The notes: generated by a model from the letters alone, not told the origin. A DNA stretch of 64,000 nucleotides from Fibrisoma montanum (GCF_003583365.1 NZ_QXED01000005.1:124001-188000), one strand, 5' to 3'; positions 24,970-33,818 are shown, numbered from the stretch's first letter. Translations and numbers: made by a program.

Positions 24970-25983
24970 CTACCGGATCACCGGCAGGGGGACCTTGTCG
25001 ACAAAGTCGGTAACCGCCCGCAGCGACTGCACCGTTATTCGTCGCCACCCACGGATTATCATTGGCTCCGGGCGCTGACCGAAAGCGGGCCGGATGCCCG
25101 AAAAGCGAACGCCATCCGAAGCCGCGACCTGCCGTTGGTAGTCGGCCAGCAGGGTTTGCACGTCGGGGCGATCGGCCGGCCGCAGGCGGGTCTGGTACGG
25201 AAACAGCCCGTCGTCGGGGTTGCTCAGCCCTTTAAAGTTGACAAAGAAAAGCCGCTGACCGTCCGCTGATTGCGTCGGATCGCTCACCAGCCAGTGGTCG
25301 TTCTGCCGGGTAAGCCGCCGTTGGGGCAGATTCCAGACGGCTACGTGCCACGACGGGTCTTTGACAACGGATACGCCCCGGAAAAACACCGGTACGTGCA
25401 TGAGCCAGATCTGGTCGAGGCACGAGCCGTTGCAGAAGTTGATGTGCGCGCGATCGGTAGCCCGGTCCTGCCACCAGAGCAGCAGCCGGTCGGTTTCCGC
25501 CGAGCGCCGGAGGGCCAGAAAGTCACCGCTGTAGAGGCCTACGTTCTGGAAGTATTTCTCATCGGGCTGAAAGGCATCGGCCGGTGCCCGGGTGATGTGG
25601 GGAGTAAGCAGCGTATTAGCCTGCTCCAATCGGTCTTTGATGGGGGTTAGCGGCCCATAAAACCAGCAGTTCGGGTCGGCATAGACCACCACATCGTCGG
25701 ACGTACGGGCCATGGCAGCCTGAATCAGGTGGGGTTTGCAGGCAGCCGCGAACTCCGTAGGCGTGTACATGGCCGACAACGCCGACAACCGTTCAGGGGG
25801 CAAAACGTCCGTTATGGGCAGGATGGGATGCGGAATCGCTACGTCGGCGGGTAGGCGGGACGGATCGTCGGCCAGGCCGATCAGAAAGGCATCGGCCGGT
25901 GCATCGGGTTGGTGCTGACGAAAACTGGCCCCCAGCGCCAAAGCCTGGGGTAACTGGCGGATTGTACAGACGGTTACTAACAC
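24970..25983 (-). CDS. GT8-like nucleotide-diphospho-sugar transferase, GTG start, 337 aa
   Basis: The family N terminus (VLVTVCTIRQLPQALALGAS) begins at a GTG codon, 25981-25983, 16 bases after the stop codon of the preceding GT2 gene. Longer readings run into that gene in the wrong frame, so the GTG start is preferred. The central DDVVVYADPNCWFYGPL is the D-x-D-like site; SGDFLALRRS, FCNGSCLDQIWLMHVPVFF and FVNFKGLSNPDDGLFPYQ are family blocks. It is paralogous to the gene at 28909-29892 (shared pattern CNG-DQ-W-P-F). A sugar donor cannot be assigned. The product is probably cytoplasmic and acts on the surface glycan built by this operon. Confidence 0.78.
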   Translation of the reverse strand: MLVTVCTIRQLPQALALGASFRQHQPDAPADAFLIGLADDPSRLPADVAIPHPILPITDVLPPERLSALSAMYTPTEFAAACKPHLIQAAMARTSDDVVVYADPNCWFYGPLTPIKDRLEQANTLLTPHITRAPADAFQPDEKYFQNVGLYSGDFLALRRSAETDRLLLWWQDRATDRAHINFCNGSCLDQIWLMHVPVFFRGVSVVKDPSWHVAVWNLPQRRLTRQNDHWLVSDPTQSADGQRLFFVNFKGLSNPDDGLFPYQTRLRPADRPDVQTLLADYQRQVAASDGVRFSGIRPAFGQRPEPMIIRGWRRITVQSLRAVTDFVDKVPLPVIR

Positions 25984-25999
25984 AGGCTGCAAAACTAAC

Positions 26000-27022
26000 T
26001 CATTCGAGTATATCGCCCAAAACCGCCAGATAAGGCGCGTACCAGTTTGCGGCCGCGTCGGCGTATCGGCTGTAATTGCCCTGCCGCAGGCTGCGCAGTA
26101 CCGGATGAACCCGGTTGATACGGTTGACGGGCAGTGAACTCCGCATCGTAAAATGTTCCAGTCGGCGCCGGAGCAGCTCCATACCCGGAGCATCGGGCGC
26201 AACCCGTTCGGTCAGGAGTCGGTTGATCGTAGCGAGCTGAGTTTGTTTCTTTTGCAGAGGAGCCAGTTTAAGAGCTCGCTGGCGTCTGAACCGATCCCGC
26301 AGCCGAATGCGTTTGCCGGGTTTCGGCTGGCGAATACCTACCTGCTGGCGGACGTGCGTCCGGTAGAGCTGCAGCGGTTGATCGATGAACTGAATGGCGT
26401 TATAGGCCGCCCCGATCAGGCCAATCCAGCCGTCGTAGATGTAGCCAGGAATGTCGCTGGGAATAGGCAGAACTTTCTCCAGAAAAGACCGGCGGATCAC
26501 CGTAGCGCAGCCCATGACCCGGTTGCCGTCGAGCATCACTTCCATCATTTCGCCCTCCGACCACCGGGTTTGAGCTTCCGTGTCGAACCGGACCCAGTTC
26601 CAGAACCGCTGCTGGCGTTCTTTCAGGTCCTCATCCGTCACCCAGGCATCGCAGAAAGCCAGCTGGGCATCCGGGTGCTGGTTGATATAGGTTTCCATCG
26701 TACCGATTTTTTCAGGGAACCAGTAGTCGTCCTGATCGCAGATGAAAATCAGATCGCCGGAGCACAGGGACAGGACTTTTTCGAAATTCTTGTTGAATCC
26801 CAGTTGTTTGGGATTCACGGAGATACGTACCGGAAAGGGGGATTCGGCCGCCAGCTGATGAAGCAGATCAACGGTCCCATCGGTAGAGCAGTCGTCGCTG
26901 ACAATGACTTCATCGGGCAGGCGCGTCTGGTCGATCAGGCTTTGCCATTGAGCCGGCAGGTAGGCCGCCCCATTATACGTACAAAGTGCAACGGATATAG
27001 TCTGTTGATCGTGGGTAGTCAT
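26000..27022 (-). CDS. Family 2 glycosyltransferase (rhamnosyltransferase-like), 340 aa
   Basis: It starts MTTHDQQTISVALCTYNGAA; GT-A motifs are PDEVIVSDDCSTDGTVDLL and LIFICDQDDYWFPEKI, in which CDQDD is the metal-binding motif characteristic of rhamnosyltransferase-like GT2 proteins. The C-terminal third is basic (KPGKRIRLRDRFRRQRALKL), suggesting membrane association. It is 8 bases downstream of the DUF5672 gene and 16 bases upstream of the GT8-like gene. It forms part of the polysaccharide operon. Confidence 0.88.
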   Translation of the reverse strand: MTTHDQQTISVALCTYNGAAYLPAQWQSLIDQTRLPDEVIVSDDCSTDGTVDLLHQLAAESPFPVRISVNPKQLGFNKNFEKVLSLCSGDLIFICDQDDYWFPEKIGTMETYINQHPDAQLAFCDAWVTDEDLKERQQRFWNWVRFDTEAQTRWSEGEMMEVMLDGNRVMGCATVIRRSFLEKVLPIPSDIPGYIYDGWIGLIGAAYNAIQFIDQPLQLYRTHVRQQVGIRQPKPGKRIRLRDRFRRQRALKLAPLQKKQTQLATINRLLTERVAPDAPGMELLRRRLEHFTMRSSLPVNRINRVHPVLRSLRQGNYSRYADAAANWYAPYLAVLGDILE

Positions 27023-27030
27023 GCGTTTGG

Positions 27031-27858
27031 TTATATCTGGTACCCATAACGGGCGAAAATTGGTCGCCAGTAGTCCGTACCGTGAATATCCCAGGCGTGG
27101 CAGCCGAACGGCAGCTTTCCCTGGTTATACTGTTCAACGGCCCGCTGCGGATAGAACTCAACGGCAAAACGTAGTGCCGTCCGGTAGTCTGGAATACGCA
27201 GCAGGGGGAGATACCGATTTACTTCAATTCCCCAGAATACATCTTCATTATACTGATGGGCGCTGATGCGCTGGTACCGCTCAATCTTCCGCCGGAAAAA
27301 CCGCAGCCACCGCAGCATGGACGGCACCCGCCGGAGCGACAGGCCACCATTGCCGACGCTGTTCAGGCTGACGATCTCACGGGGCGTTACGCCGTCGGGT
27401 TTTTTAAGGTCCAGTACCGTTGCCACCTTCTTTTTAACGGAAAACCAGGCTTCATCGCGCCAGCCCGTGAAGTCACGGTCGCGCAGCCACGGCGCTCCAA
27501 TGTAGTCGTAACCGAGCGCACACCAGTCGGCCAGTTCGTCCTGAAACACAAAGGCGTCCAGTTGATGGATCAGGATGTACTCAGCATCTACGAACGCCTG
27601 GTAGAATTCGGACGACAACATTAATTGGTTATAAGACTGAATATCAGTGAAATATGAGTCGTCAAATCGACGAGCCTGCAAAATTGGGTATAAATCCTGG
27701 TAATACGAAGTATCGAGCGATTGCGGAGCGGCTAAAAGAATGCGAAACTTATTTAATGTCCGCATGCACTGCGTCAGGGCGATACGCTCGTAGTCGGTGA
27801 GGGTAGGTTTATAAACGGGAATTACGACACTGACATTTCCGGAAGCCGTAGCCTTCAT
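27031..27858 (-). CDS. DUF5672 family putative glycosyltransferase, 275 aa
   Basis: The ATG at 27858 overlaps the upstream stop codon (ATGA), which decides it over a longer frame to 27906. NVSVVIPVYKPTLTDYERIA leads into ILIHQLDAFVFQDELADWC and the strongly conserved DYIGAPWL, followed by VGNGGLSLRR and EDVFWGIEV; these are the landmarks of DUF5672 proteins, which have a glycosyltransferase-like fold and lie in LPS or capsule loci. FGCHAWD near the C terminus is also conserved (HAW/HGW). Activity and donor remain unproven for the family. Confidence 0.82.
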   Translation of the reverse strand: MKATASGNVSVVIPVYKPTLTDYERIALTQCMRTLNKFRILLAAPQSLDTSYYQDLYPILQARRFDDSYFTDIQSYNQLMLSSEFYQAFVDAEYILIHQLDAFVFQDELADWCALGYDYIGAPWLRDRDFTGWRDEAWFSVKKKVATVLDLKKPDGVTPREIVSLNSVGNGGLSLRRVPSMLRWLRFFRRKIERYQRISAHQYNEDVFWGIEVNRYLPLLRIPDYRTALRFAVEFYPQRAVEQYNQGKLPFGCHAWDIHGTDYWRPIFARYGYQI

Positions 27859-28904
27859 ACAAGTTTGGGTTGACCCAGCCGTTGCTGCACGGCTCGCTGC
27901 ACCCAACTGTAGGGAAGTTCGGCGCAGGGGTGATCAAAATTATTCAAAATACTAACACCTTCCCCTCGCTTGTAGCGACCGGAATAGGGCAGGTAGTTCA
28001 CAAAATTGAACAGCCGCCCGAGCAGAATGACACCCTGGGTGCCAACCGCGTTGGCCATGTGCGCCGGACCACTGTCGATGCCGATGAACAGGTGCGCCCG
28101 CTGGATCACTTCGGCCGTTTCGAGCAGGCTGAGTTGCCCGCAAAAGCTACGAAACCGGGGGTGTTCGAGGGTAACGACCGGATTAATTCCGACTTCGACT
28201 ACCGGGTAGGGGTGCGTTTCGAGCAGCCATGTTACCAGCTCATGCCAGTGACTGGCAGGCCAGTCGCGTGGGGCGTAGCTGGACTGGCAGTGAATGACAA
28301 TGGGGCCACTACCGTCCGGTGCCATCGGAACCGGGAGCGCATCGACCCGCTCGCGTACCGATTCGGGAATGTACATCTTCGGGTCGTCGGTCATGGGCGG
28401 CAGACCGGCTACCTGCGAAAAGGCGTATAGCAAATCCCCCCGGTCGTAATAATTATCGAAATGCATGCCGATCCGTTCAGCATTCGGGTTAACGGGATCG
28501 TCCGGGCAGTACTTGCACTTCCGGTGGGAGAGGTGCAGGTTATAGATATGGTCGAACACCCCCGAATAAATCAGTTGCTCGCGGTGACCAGGGCAGAGTT
28601 CAATGAGGTAGCCATCCAGGTCCGGATGATGGGCCACCAGCTCGATGTAGGGCCGCCGAACAAACCAGAGTATGTGCCCGTCGGGGTGACGCCGTCGGAC
28701 TTCGCGGGCCACTGGTTCGCACGCAATAATATCGCCCATCTGCTCCGACAGGATGATGGCCACCAATGGGCGTTTGCCCAGTGTTAGTTTTAGTTGACGT
28801 AAGCGAAGCAGGTCCAGCGTCGCCCACCAGTGCCGGTCGATGAGGTGACCGTACTTGCTGTGGCGATGGAGCCATATTTCTTTAGTTCGAGCCCATGATG
28901 GCAT
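27855..28904 (-). CDS. Family 9 glycosyltransferase (heptosyltransferase-like), 349 aa
   Basis: A GT-B enzyme of the ADP-heptose:LPS heptosyltransferase group. SEQMGDIIACEPVAREVRRR is the N-terminal acceptor motif and HLFIGIDSGPAHMANAVGTQ is the diagnostic donor-binding motif (D-S/T-G-P-x-H). A cysteine pair CKYCPDD near residue 135 is unusual and may bind a metal or simply be structural. It adds a heptose or similar sugar to an acceptor. It is translationally coupled to DUF5672 and 4 bases downstream of the next glycosyltransferase gene. Confidence 0.87.
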   Translation of the reverse strand: MPSWARTKEIWLHRHSKYGHLIDRHWWATLDLLRLRQLKLTLGKRPLVAIILSEQMGDIIACEPVAREVRRRHPDGHILWFVRRPYIELVAHHPDLDGYLIELCPGHREQLIYSGVFDHIYNLHLSHRKCKYCPDDPVNPNAERIGMHFDNYYDRGDLLYAFSQVAGLPPMTDDPKMYIPESVRERVDALPVPMAPDGSGPIVIHCQSSYAPRDWPASHWHELVTWLLETHPYPVVEVGINPVVTLEHPRFRSFCGQLSLLETAEVIQRAHLFIGIDSGPAHMANAVGTQGVILLGRLFNFVNYLPYSGRYKRGEGVSILNNFDHPCAELPYSWVQRAVQQRLGQPKLV

Positions 28905-28908
28905 ACGG

Positions 28909-29892
28909 TTACGTGGCTAAAAGCTCAATTACTTTATTAAACGGCGCATTGACCGCTTTTCGCACCCGTCGGTACCGCAGCACCCTGGGCGGTTTAATGT
29001 ATATGCAGGGGTAGTGCCGGTACTGGTCGTTATGGTTCGCCAGGAGCCGGTTTCGGTACAGGTCGAACAAAGGCCACGCATCGGGCCGGTCCGTAAACGT
29101 GTAGCGCGTCTGGTACTTCGACACCTCGTCCGGCTTGTAGGGACTGTAACCGCTGTAGTGAAAAAACTGCACCGGATCAGTTTCGTTTACGAGCCATTGG
29201 CCCCCGGCGCCCTGCGACAACTGCCGTTCGTGCAGATTCCAGTAGGCGACGTTATAGCCGGTATGACGTTCAATCAGGACGTTGTCGTAATACACCGGGG
29301 CAAAGTTCACCCAGTGCTGATCGACGAACAACCCGTTGCATAAATCGAGCCGGCATTCGTAAAGGAGCCGCTGTTTCCACCAATCGACAAAATGCCGGGC
29401 CGTTGGGTCGTTGCGCAGACCGATGAAGCCCAGGTTGAACACCCCTGTATTGAGGTGATGCTGTTCGTTCGGGCGTTCCCAGTCGGGCGTGGGCGAACAG
29501 GTGTGGGGCGTCAGTACGAGGCTGTACGTCGACAGGTCCCGCTTCAGCTTGTCGAGTCGCTGAAAGACAATGATGTCGGGGTCGAAGTAGATGACTTCCG
29601 TTACGTCCGGAAAGTGCTTATAAAAGTAGTCGATGTAAAACGGTTTAACGGCCGTGTTCAGTTCGGTAATGTCGTAGCGCTTACCCATGCCCTCAAAATC
29701 CGGGATGCCGATCTGGTCAACCTCCAGCATCTCGTAGCCGGGGGCGAGCGAGTCGGGGAGGTTGGCCACGCTGAGTTTATCGACCAGACCGATAACGTAC
29801 CGGAAGTCCGGATTGGTTTGCCGCAAGGAATCGCCCAGCGTACGGGCCTGTGCCAGGTAATTAACCGAACAGATGGTAAAAGCCAGAGTCAT
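28909..29892 (-). CDS. GT8-like nucleotide-diphospho-sugar transferase, 327 aa
   Basis: It starts MTLAFTICSVNYLAQARTLG and contains EVIYFDPDIIVFQRLDKL, where the D-x-D of the GT-A fold is visible at about residue 100. CNGLFVDQHWVNFAPVYYDN and FFHYSGYSPYKPDEVSKYQTR are shared in pattern with the paralogue at 24970-25983. The family is often annotated only as glycosyltransferase or nucleotide-diphospho-sugar transferase. It is tightly linked to the GT9 gene and follows the acyltransferase gene after a 44-base gap. Sugar donor unknown. Confidence 0.8.
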   Translation of the reverse strand: MTLAFTICSVNYLAQARTLGDSLRQTNPDFRYVIGLVDKLSVANLPDSLAPGYEMLEVDQIGIPDFEGMGKRYDITELNTAVKPFYIDYFYKHFPDVTEVIYFDPDIIVFQRLDKLKRDLSTYSLVLTPHTCSPTPDWERPNEQHHLNTGVFNLGFIGLRNDPTARHFVDWWKQRLLYECRLDLCNGLFVDQHWVNFAPVYYDNVLIERHTGYNVAYWNLHERQLSQGAGGQWLVNETDPVQFFHYSGYSPYKPDEVSKYQTRYTFTDRPDAWPLFDLYRNRLLANHNDQYRHYPCIYIKPPRVLRYRRVRKAVNAPFNKVIELLAT

Positions 29893-29936
29893 GCGTACTG
29901 TTAAGAATGGGGGGCTGATCGGTGGGTTGGATCAGC

Positions 29937-31085
29937 TTATTTGTCGTTGTAAGAGAAATAACGCTTTAACCCGTTGATGGGTTTCTCGAAAGCATACCAC
30001 GATGCCGACGCGACGGCAATCAGCACGGCCAGGCTGAACAGCCGGTGCGACCAGTAGCCCAGCGTGGGATGAATACCAAACCGCCCGGCAACTCGCAGCG
30101 CGAAGGGTACAAAATACCCCGGAACCAGCATGTGGAATACGTAAATGCCATAGCTGATCCGGCCAACGTACTGTAGGGCGCCGTTGTCGAGTACCCGGCC
30201 GGCGGGTCCCCGAATACCCAGACTGGCGTTGGCGACCAGATACAGCGACAGGACCGAAATCAGCAGCCGCTGAAACAGAACCACCAGCACATCGTCGCCG
30301 GGGAGGAGTAACAGGCAGATAAAGCCCACCAGAGCCAGGCCGGCCGCCAGCGACAGACGCTTCAGAAACGTATTGGCCTGCTCCGGCTCTTCTGTAATCA
30401 CATACGCCCAGAGCGCTCCCAGGCCAAAGGCATCCAGGCTCGCCGGCATCAATACTCCGTCGAGGTCGCCCCGCAGATAGCCGATACCCCTTGACACAAC
30501 CCCGATCACAATCAGCCCGATAATGGCCAGGCGGGTCGACGAACGGGAGGTCAGAAACACGACCCAGGGCCAGATCAGGTATAACTGTTCTTCAACCCCC
30601 AGCGTCCAGAACGGCGACAGCAGGTCGGACCAGTTGCCGGTCTGATGCAAAAGGATGTTGTAGCCGTAGAGGTAATAATACAGCGGATGCTCGTCAATGT
30701 CGGACGCCTGTGGCAGGGCGATCAGCACGAACGTAATGACCAGGTAATACAACGGAAAAATGCGCAGGGCCCGCCGGACAAAAAAGTTGCGGTACGTATC
30801 GCCCAGCTGCGCCGAGCCCGCCAGAATCCGGTTGCGGTTCTGGAGCAGAATCCGGCTGATCAGAAACCCACTGATGACAAAAAAGATCATCACCCCAATG
30901 GTTCCGTTCGGCAGGCGGTTGATCCCTTCGCCGGTAGGAAACCAGTGGTACACGACCACCAGCATAACGGCCAGCGTTCGCAGGGCATCCAGCTGGGGCA
31001 TGTGTGTCAGCCGCGACAGGTCGGGGAGGGCCTGCGCTGATCCGGCCGGATCAGATGCTACCGTGAAGGTATTCCGCTTAGGCAT
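29937..31085 (-). CDS. Acyltransferase 3 (OafA/YrhL-like) membrane protein, 382 aa
   Basis: An integral membrane protein with about ten helices. The N-terminal PQLDALRTLAVMLVVVYHWF contains the conserved R and H motifs of acyltransferase 3, and GTIGVMIFFVISGFLISRIL and FFVRRALRIFPLYYLV are the next conserved blocks (R-R-x-x-R-I-x-P). It would O-acylate a glycan across the membrane, typically an O-antigen or capsule sugar. Its start codon overlaps the preceding GT4 gene by 8 nt. The locus therefore has three predicted sugar acyltransferases. Confidence 0.92.
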   Translation of the reverse strand: MPKRNTFTVASDPAGSAQALPDLSRLTHMPQLDALRTLAVMLVVVYHWFPTGEGINRLPNGTIGVMIFFVISGFLISRILLQNRNRILAGSAQLGDTYRNFFVRRALRIFPLYYLVITFVLIALPQASDIDEHPLYYYLYGYNILLHQTGNWSDLLSPFWTLGVEEQLYLIWPWVVFLTSRSSTRLAIIGLIVIGVVSRGIGYLRGDLDGVLMPASLDAFGLGALWAYVITEEPEQANTFLKRLSLAAGLALVGFICLLLLPGDDVLVVLFQRLLISVLSLYLVANASLGIRGPAGRVLDNGALQYVGRISYGIYVFHMLVPGYFVPFALRVAGRFGIHPTLGYWSHRLFSLAVLIAVASASWYAFEKPINGLKRYFSYNDK

Positions 31086-32277
31086 GCGAAGGATTGGTCA
31101 GTTGCGCAAACAAAGTTAGCAGGGTTTCGACACTCTGGCGGGCCGGGTGCCGCTCCTGAATCTTCTGGCTCAGCCGCCGACCGAGCGAATGGCGCAGGTC
31201 CGGCTGCTCGATCAGCTCCACAACCCGGCTGCTCATGGCGTCGAGGTCGAGGTAGGGAACAACAAATCCGCCATCGGCTTCCACCAGTTCGGGCGAGCCT
31301 CCGGCCTTGTCGAAGCATACGACCGGCAGGTTGCACAAGCCTGCTTCGAGGACTACGAGCGGATAAGGGTCTTCGCGTGAACACAGCACAAACACGTCGA
31401 ACCGACACATGTAGCGGAGGACTTCGGGCGTTTGCGGAATCAGATGAACGCGGTCTTCCAGATCTGCTTTCTGAATATCCAGCAACAGATCATCCCGCAG
31501 CGTACCGGGCTGCATACCCACCCACACAAAATGCACATCGCGGGCGGCCATTCGTCCCGTCACCATCCTGGCCATCGAAAGGAAGAGATCGTTGCCTTTC
31601 CGCCACTCGGCGTTGCCGCAGCCACCAACTACCACCGCGTTGTCGCCGATGCCGAGCGACTCCAGAATTCCCGGCTGCTGCTGGGCTTCCCGAACGTTCC
31701 GGATCAGGGCGGGCGTATCGATCAGGGTAAACAGCGTGATGCGGGCCGGATCGAAGCCATGTTCCTGTTCGTAGTACCGGGCGGTGGCCCGTGAGACGGC
31801 CAGCAGGTGGGACGTCCGATTGAGCAGATAGGCCAGCTCGTCGGGCTGGGTGTATATGCGCACCGACAGCAGCAGTTCATGGACGAACGTAACGACCGGC
31901 ACCGTGGGCGGTATGGGCAGATGACTCAGCCAGCGGCCACTCGTGACGGTGTTGACCAGTACCAGATCAACGGAGTCGAGGGCCAGTTCGGTACGGAGCA
32001 TGTGCTGGTGCTGTTCCAGCTTCTGCTGATACACCTGTTGCCAGAGGCCCAATTTGCCCAGGAGCTTGTCGGCTACGCCACCCATCACATGGGCCTCAGG
32101 TTCGGGCCAGAGCACAACGGGGCAAATCTGTTGGTATTCATCCAGCAACGCGCCCCCCGCCCCGAGCAGCAGCCGCATGTGAATGCCTTCCTGTTTAAGC
32201 AGGCGCATGAGCTGGAGCAGGACTAACTGAGCGCCGGCGCGGTTGGCGTCGTGGCCGATGAGGAGAACGGTTTTCAA
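31078..32277 (-). CDS. Family 4 glycosyltransferase, probable TTG start, 399 aa
   Basis: The family N terminus, KTVLLIGHDANRAGAQLVLL, is preceded by a TTG codon at 32275-32277. The ATG-initiated reading to 32328 would translate a purine/pyrimidine inverted repeat into a Pro/Phe/Ser-rich stretch, so I prefer TTG. Donor-site motifs are VVVGGCGNAEWRKGNDLFL, VHFVWVGMQPGT and CSREDPYPLVVLEAGLCNLPV with the E-x7-E pair. A retaining GT-B enzyme of the operon. The intergenic repeat directly upstream (32281-32356) may influence its translation. Confidence 0.85.
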   Translation of the reverse strand: MKTVLLIGHDANRAGAQLVLLQLMRLLKQEGIHMRLLLGAGGALLDEYQQICPVVLWPEPEAHVMGGVADKLLGKLGLWQQVYQQKLEQHQHMLRTELALDSVDLVLVNTVTSGRWLSHLPIPPTVPVVTFVHELLLSVRIYTQPDELAYLLNRTSHLLAVSRATARYYEQEHGFDPARITLFTLIDTPALIRNVREAQQQPGILESLGIGDNAVVVGGCGNAEWRKGNDLFLSMARMVTGRMAARDVHFVWVGMQPGTLRDDLLLDIQKADLEDRVHLIPQTPEVLRYMCRFDVFVLCSREDPYPLVVLEAGLCNLPVVCFDKAGGSPELVEADGGFVVPYLDLDAMSSRVVELIEQPDLRHSLGRRLSQKIQERHPARQSVETLLTLFAQLTNPSHA

Positions 32278-32280
32278 GCA

Positions 32281-32356
32281 AGTAAAGGAGGAAGGGAGGA
32301 AAGGAGGAATGAAAAAAGGAGAGTGCAAATACCTTTCTCCTTTACTCCCTTCCTCC
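32281..32356. repeat. Purine/pyrimidine intergenic inverted repeat
   Basis: A purine-only run (AGG/AAGG words) on the plus strand is followed by a pyrimidine-only run. AGTAAAGGAG (32281-32290) pairs with CTCCTTTACT (32337-32346) and GGAGGAAGGGAG (32287-32298) pairs with CTCCCTTCCTCC (32345-32356), so alternative hairpins are possible. It fills the spacer between two operon genes. Confidence 0.8.
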
Positions 32357-32370
32357 TCTTCTCCCCTTAG

Positions 32371-33024
32371 TTAATACGTTTCATGACTGGGTTTGGGGAG
32401 TTTTTTGGCCGGATTGCCGATGTAAACACCCCATTCTTCCGTGTCTTTGTAAATAGCCGACGCCATGCCCAGCAGCGTGCCGGTTGCTACGTGCAGATAA
32501 TCACGAATTGTACTATTAACACCGAAAAAGCAATACGGTTCAATCACGCAGTGGCCCGACATTACCACGTGCGATGTGAAGAAAACGTGGTCCTTAATCT
32601 GGCCGTGGTGTCCGATGTGGTTGCCGCTCCAGAGCACTACGTTGTTGCCGATGGTCGTAAACGGCTGGATGGTGTTGTCTTCCAGAATAAAGCAGTTTTC
32701 GCCAATCTGGTTGCCGAACGTAGTGGCTTTGGAGCTGATGTACGAAATGAACTCGTACCCTTTGGCTTTGGCCGCGAGGTAGATCCGTTCCCGGTTCTTG
32801 TTCATGCCCCGCCCCGTCATCGGCGCGAAAAACTTAAATTCCTGCGGGGGATACAGCGTGTCAACCTCCTCAAACGCCACCACAGGCAGTCCACGAAATT
32901 CGGTTTCTTTCAGATACTCGCGGGTGAGGGTAAAAGCCACCACCTCGTGTTCCGAGTCGTGCGTGAGGTAGAAATGCGCTAATTCGGCCGTATCCATCAC
33001 GCCGAAAATGACCACTTTTGCCAT
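32371..33024 (-). CDS. Sugar O/N-acyltransferase (PglD/NeuD-like left-handed beta helix), 217 aa
   Basis: The ATG at 33024 gives MAKVVIFGVMDTAELAHFYL, a Rossmann-like N-terminal domain as in PglD/NeuD proteins. The C-terminal half is a left-handed beta helix: NQIGENCFILEDNTIQPFTTIG, VVLWSGNHIGHHGQIKDHVFF, VVMSGHCVIEPYCFFGVNS, GVYIGNPAKKL. The histidine pair in GNHIGHHG corresponds to the catalytic base region. Such enzymes acylate an amino or hydroxyl group of a nucleotide sugar with acetyl-CoA. Next to WbqC and a DegT aminotransferase, an amino sugar is a plausible substrate. Confidence 0.85.
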   Translation of the reverse strand: MAKVVIFGVMDTAELAHFYLTHDSEHEVVAFTLTREYLKETEFRGLPVVAFEEVDTLYPPQEFKFFAPMTGRGMNKNRERIYLAAKAKGYEFISYISSKATTFGNQIGENCFILEDNTIQPFTTIGNNVVLWSGNHIGHHGQIKDHVFFTSHVVMSGHCVIEPYCFFGVNSTIRDYLHVATGTLLGMASAIYKDTEEWGVYIGNPAKKLPKPSHETY

Positions 33025-33049
33025 GTTGGTAATGAGTGAAAGAGTTAAT

Positions 33050-33106
33050 AAACGAACGAGTGAACAGGTCACGAATCGAATCGCTCGTTCACTCGGTCGC
33101 TCGTTT
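33050..33106. repeat. Word-type intergenic inverted repeat (GAACGAGTGAAC family)
   Basis: AAACGA-A-CGAGTGAAC (33050-33065) is complementary to GTTCACTCG-gtcgc-TCGTTT (33087-33106), with 15 paired bases and a bulge. The loop itself repeats the words CGAATCGAATCGCTCG. It occupies most of the spacer between wbqC-like and the acyltransferase gene. Confidence 0.8.
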
Positions 33107-33110
33107 GCAA

Positions 33111-33818
33111 TTACATCAGATCATATTCGTCGAGCATGGTCCGAATGCTGGCCGGATCGTTGAACATCAGGATGTCCAGAATGGATAACCAGGGAATAAA
33201 ATCGGCCTGATTCCGGCTGAACTGCTGGTATTCGACGCGCCGGGCCTTGATAAAAAACAACTCGATACCGGCTTCCGCAAACGTGGGTTTGTCGTACAGC
33301 TCCATGCCCCCGACCGGATTGATGTATCGGGTGGCGTTTTCCTGCCTGCAGATATCAAGTATTCGTTCCTGCGCTTTCAACGGCGTGTTGTTGTACGTGG
33401 TCGAGGTTGGTACCAGCGTAGTCGATAAGCCAAGGTACTGGTTCAGCTCGACCAGGCTGTTGTGAATCAGCCCGGCAATGGAATCGGTGTCAAAATTGAT
33501 GATTTTTTCAGTGATCGGCAGTACCGTTCCGTAATAGGGCGCTTTTCGGTACCCTTGTTCAATGGTTTTCAGGAGTTTGCTCCGCCACTTGGGATCGTCG
33601 GCCAGTCTGACCTCATTGATCCGCTTGTTCTGGCTGGCGTCCTTCAGCGGTACCGTAAACATATACTCCTGGCCGTTGATCAGCAGTTTGTTCCGGTTAA
33701 TCCACCCCCGATTGATGAACGATACGTCGTCGTACAGTACGAACGTATCGACAGCGTTCATCAACTGCATATACCCAATGTAGGGGAGGAAGTACGGTTG
33801 CATGATGGCGAGCGTCAT
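33111..33818 (-). CDS. WbqC-like family protein, 235 aa
   Basis: The start MTLAIMQPYFLPYIGYMQLM at 33818 is the conserved N terminus of the WbqC family (M-Q-P-Y-F-x-P-Y-x-G-Y-x-Q/L). Further conserved blocks are FVLYDDVSFINRGWINRN, FTVPLKDASQNKRINEV and YINPVGGMELYD. Members occur in O-antigen and amino-sugar loci of many phyla. The biochemical role is not settled; a part in making or transferring a modified amino sugar has been proposed. Here it lies between a GT-C enzyme and a NeuD-like acyltransferase. Confidence 0.9.
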   Translation of the reverse strand: MTLAIMQPYFLPYIGYMQLMNAVDTFVLYDDVSFINRGWINRNKLLINGQEYMFTVPLKDASQNKRINEVRLADDPKWRSKLLKTIEQGYRKAPYYGTVLPITEKIINFDTDSIAGLIHNSLVELNQYLGLSTTLVPTSTTYNNTPLKAQERILDICRQENATRYINPVGGMELYDKPTFAEAGIELFFIKARRVEYQQFSRNQADFIPWLSILDILMFNDPASIRTMLDEYDLM

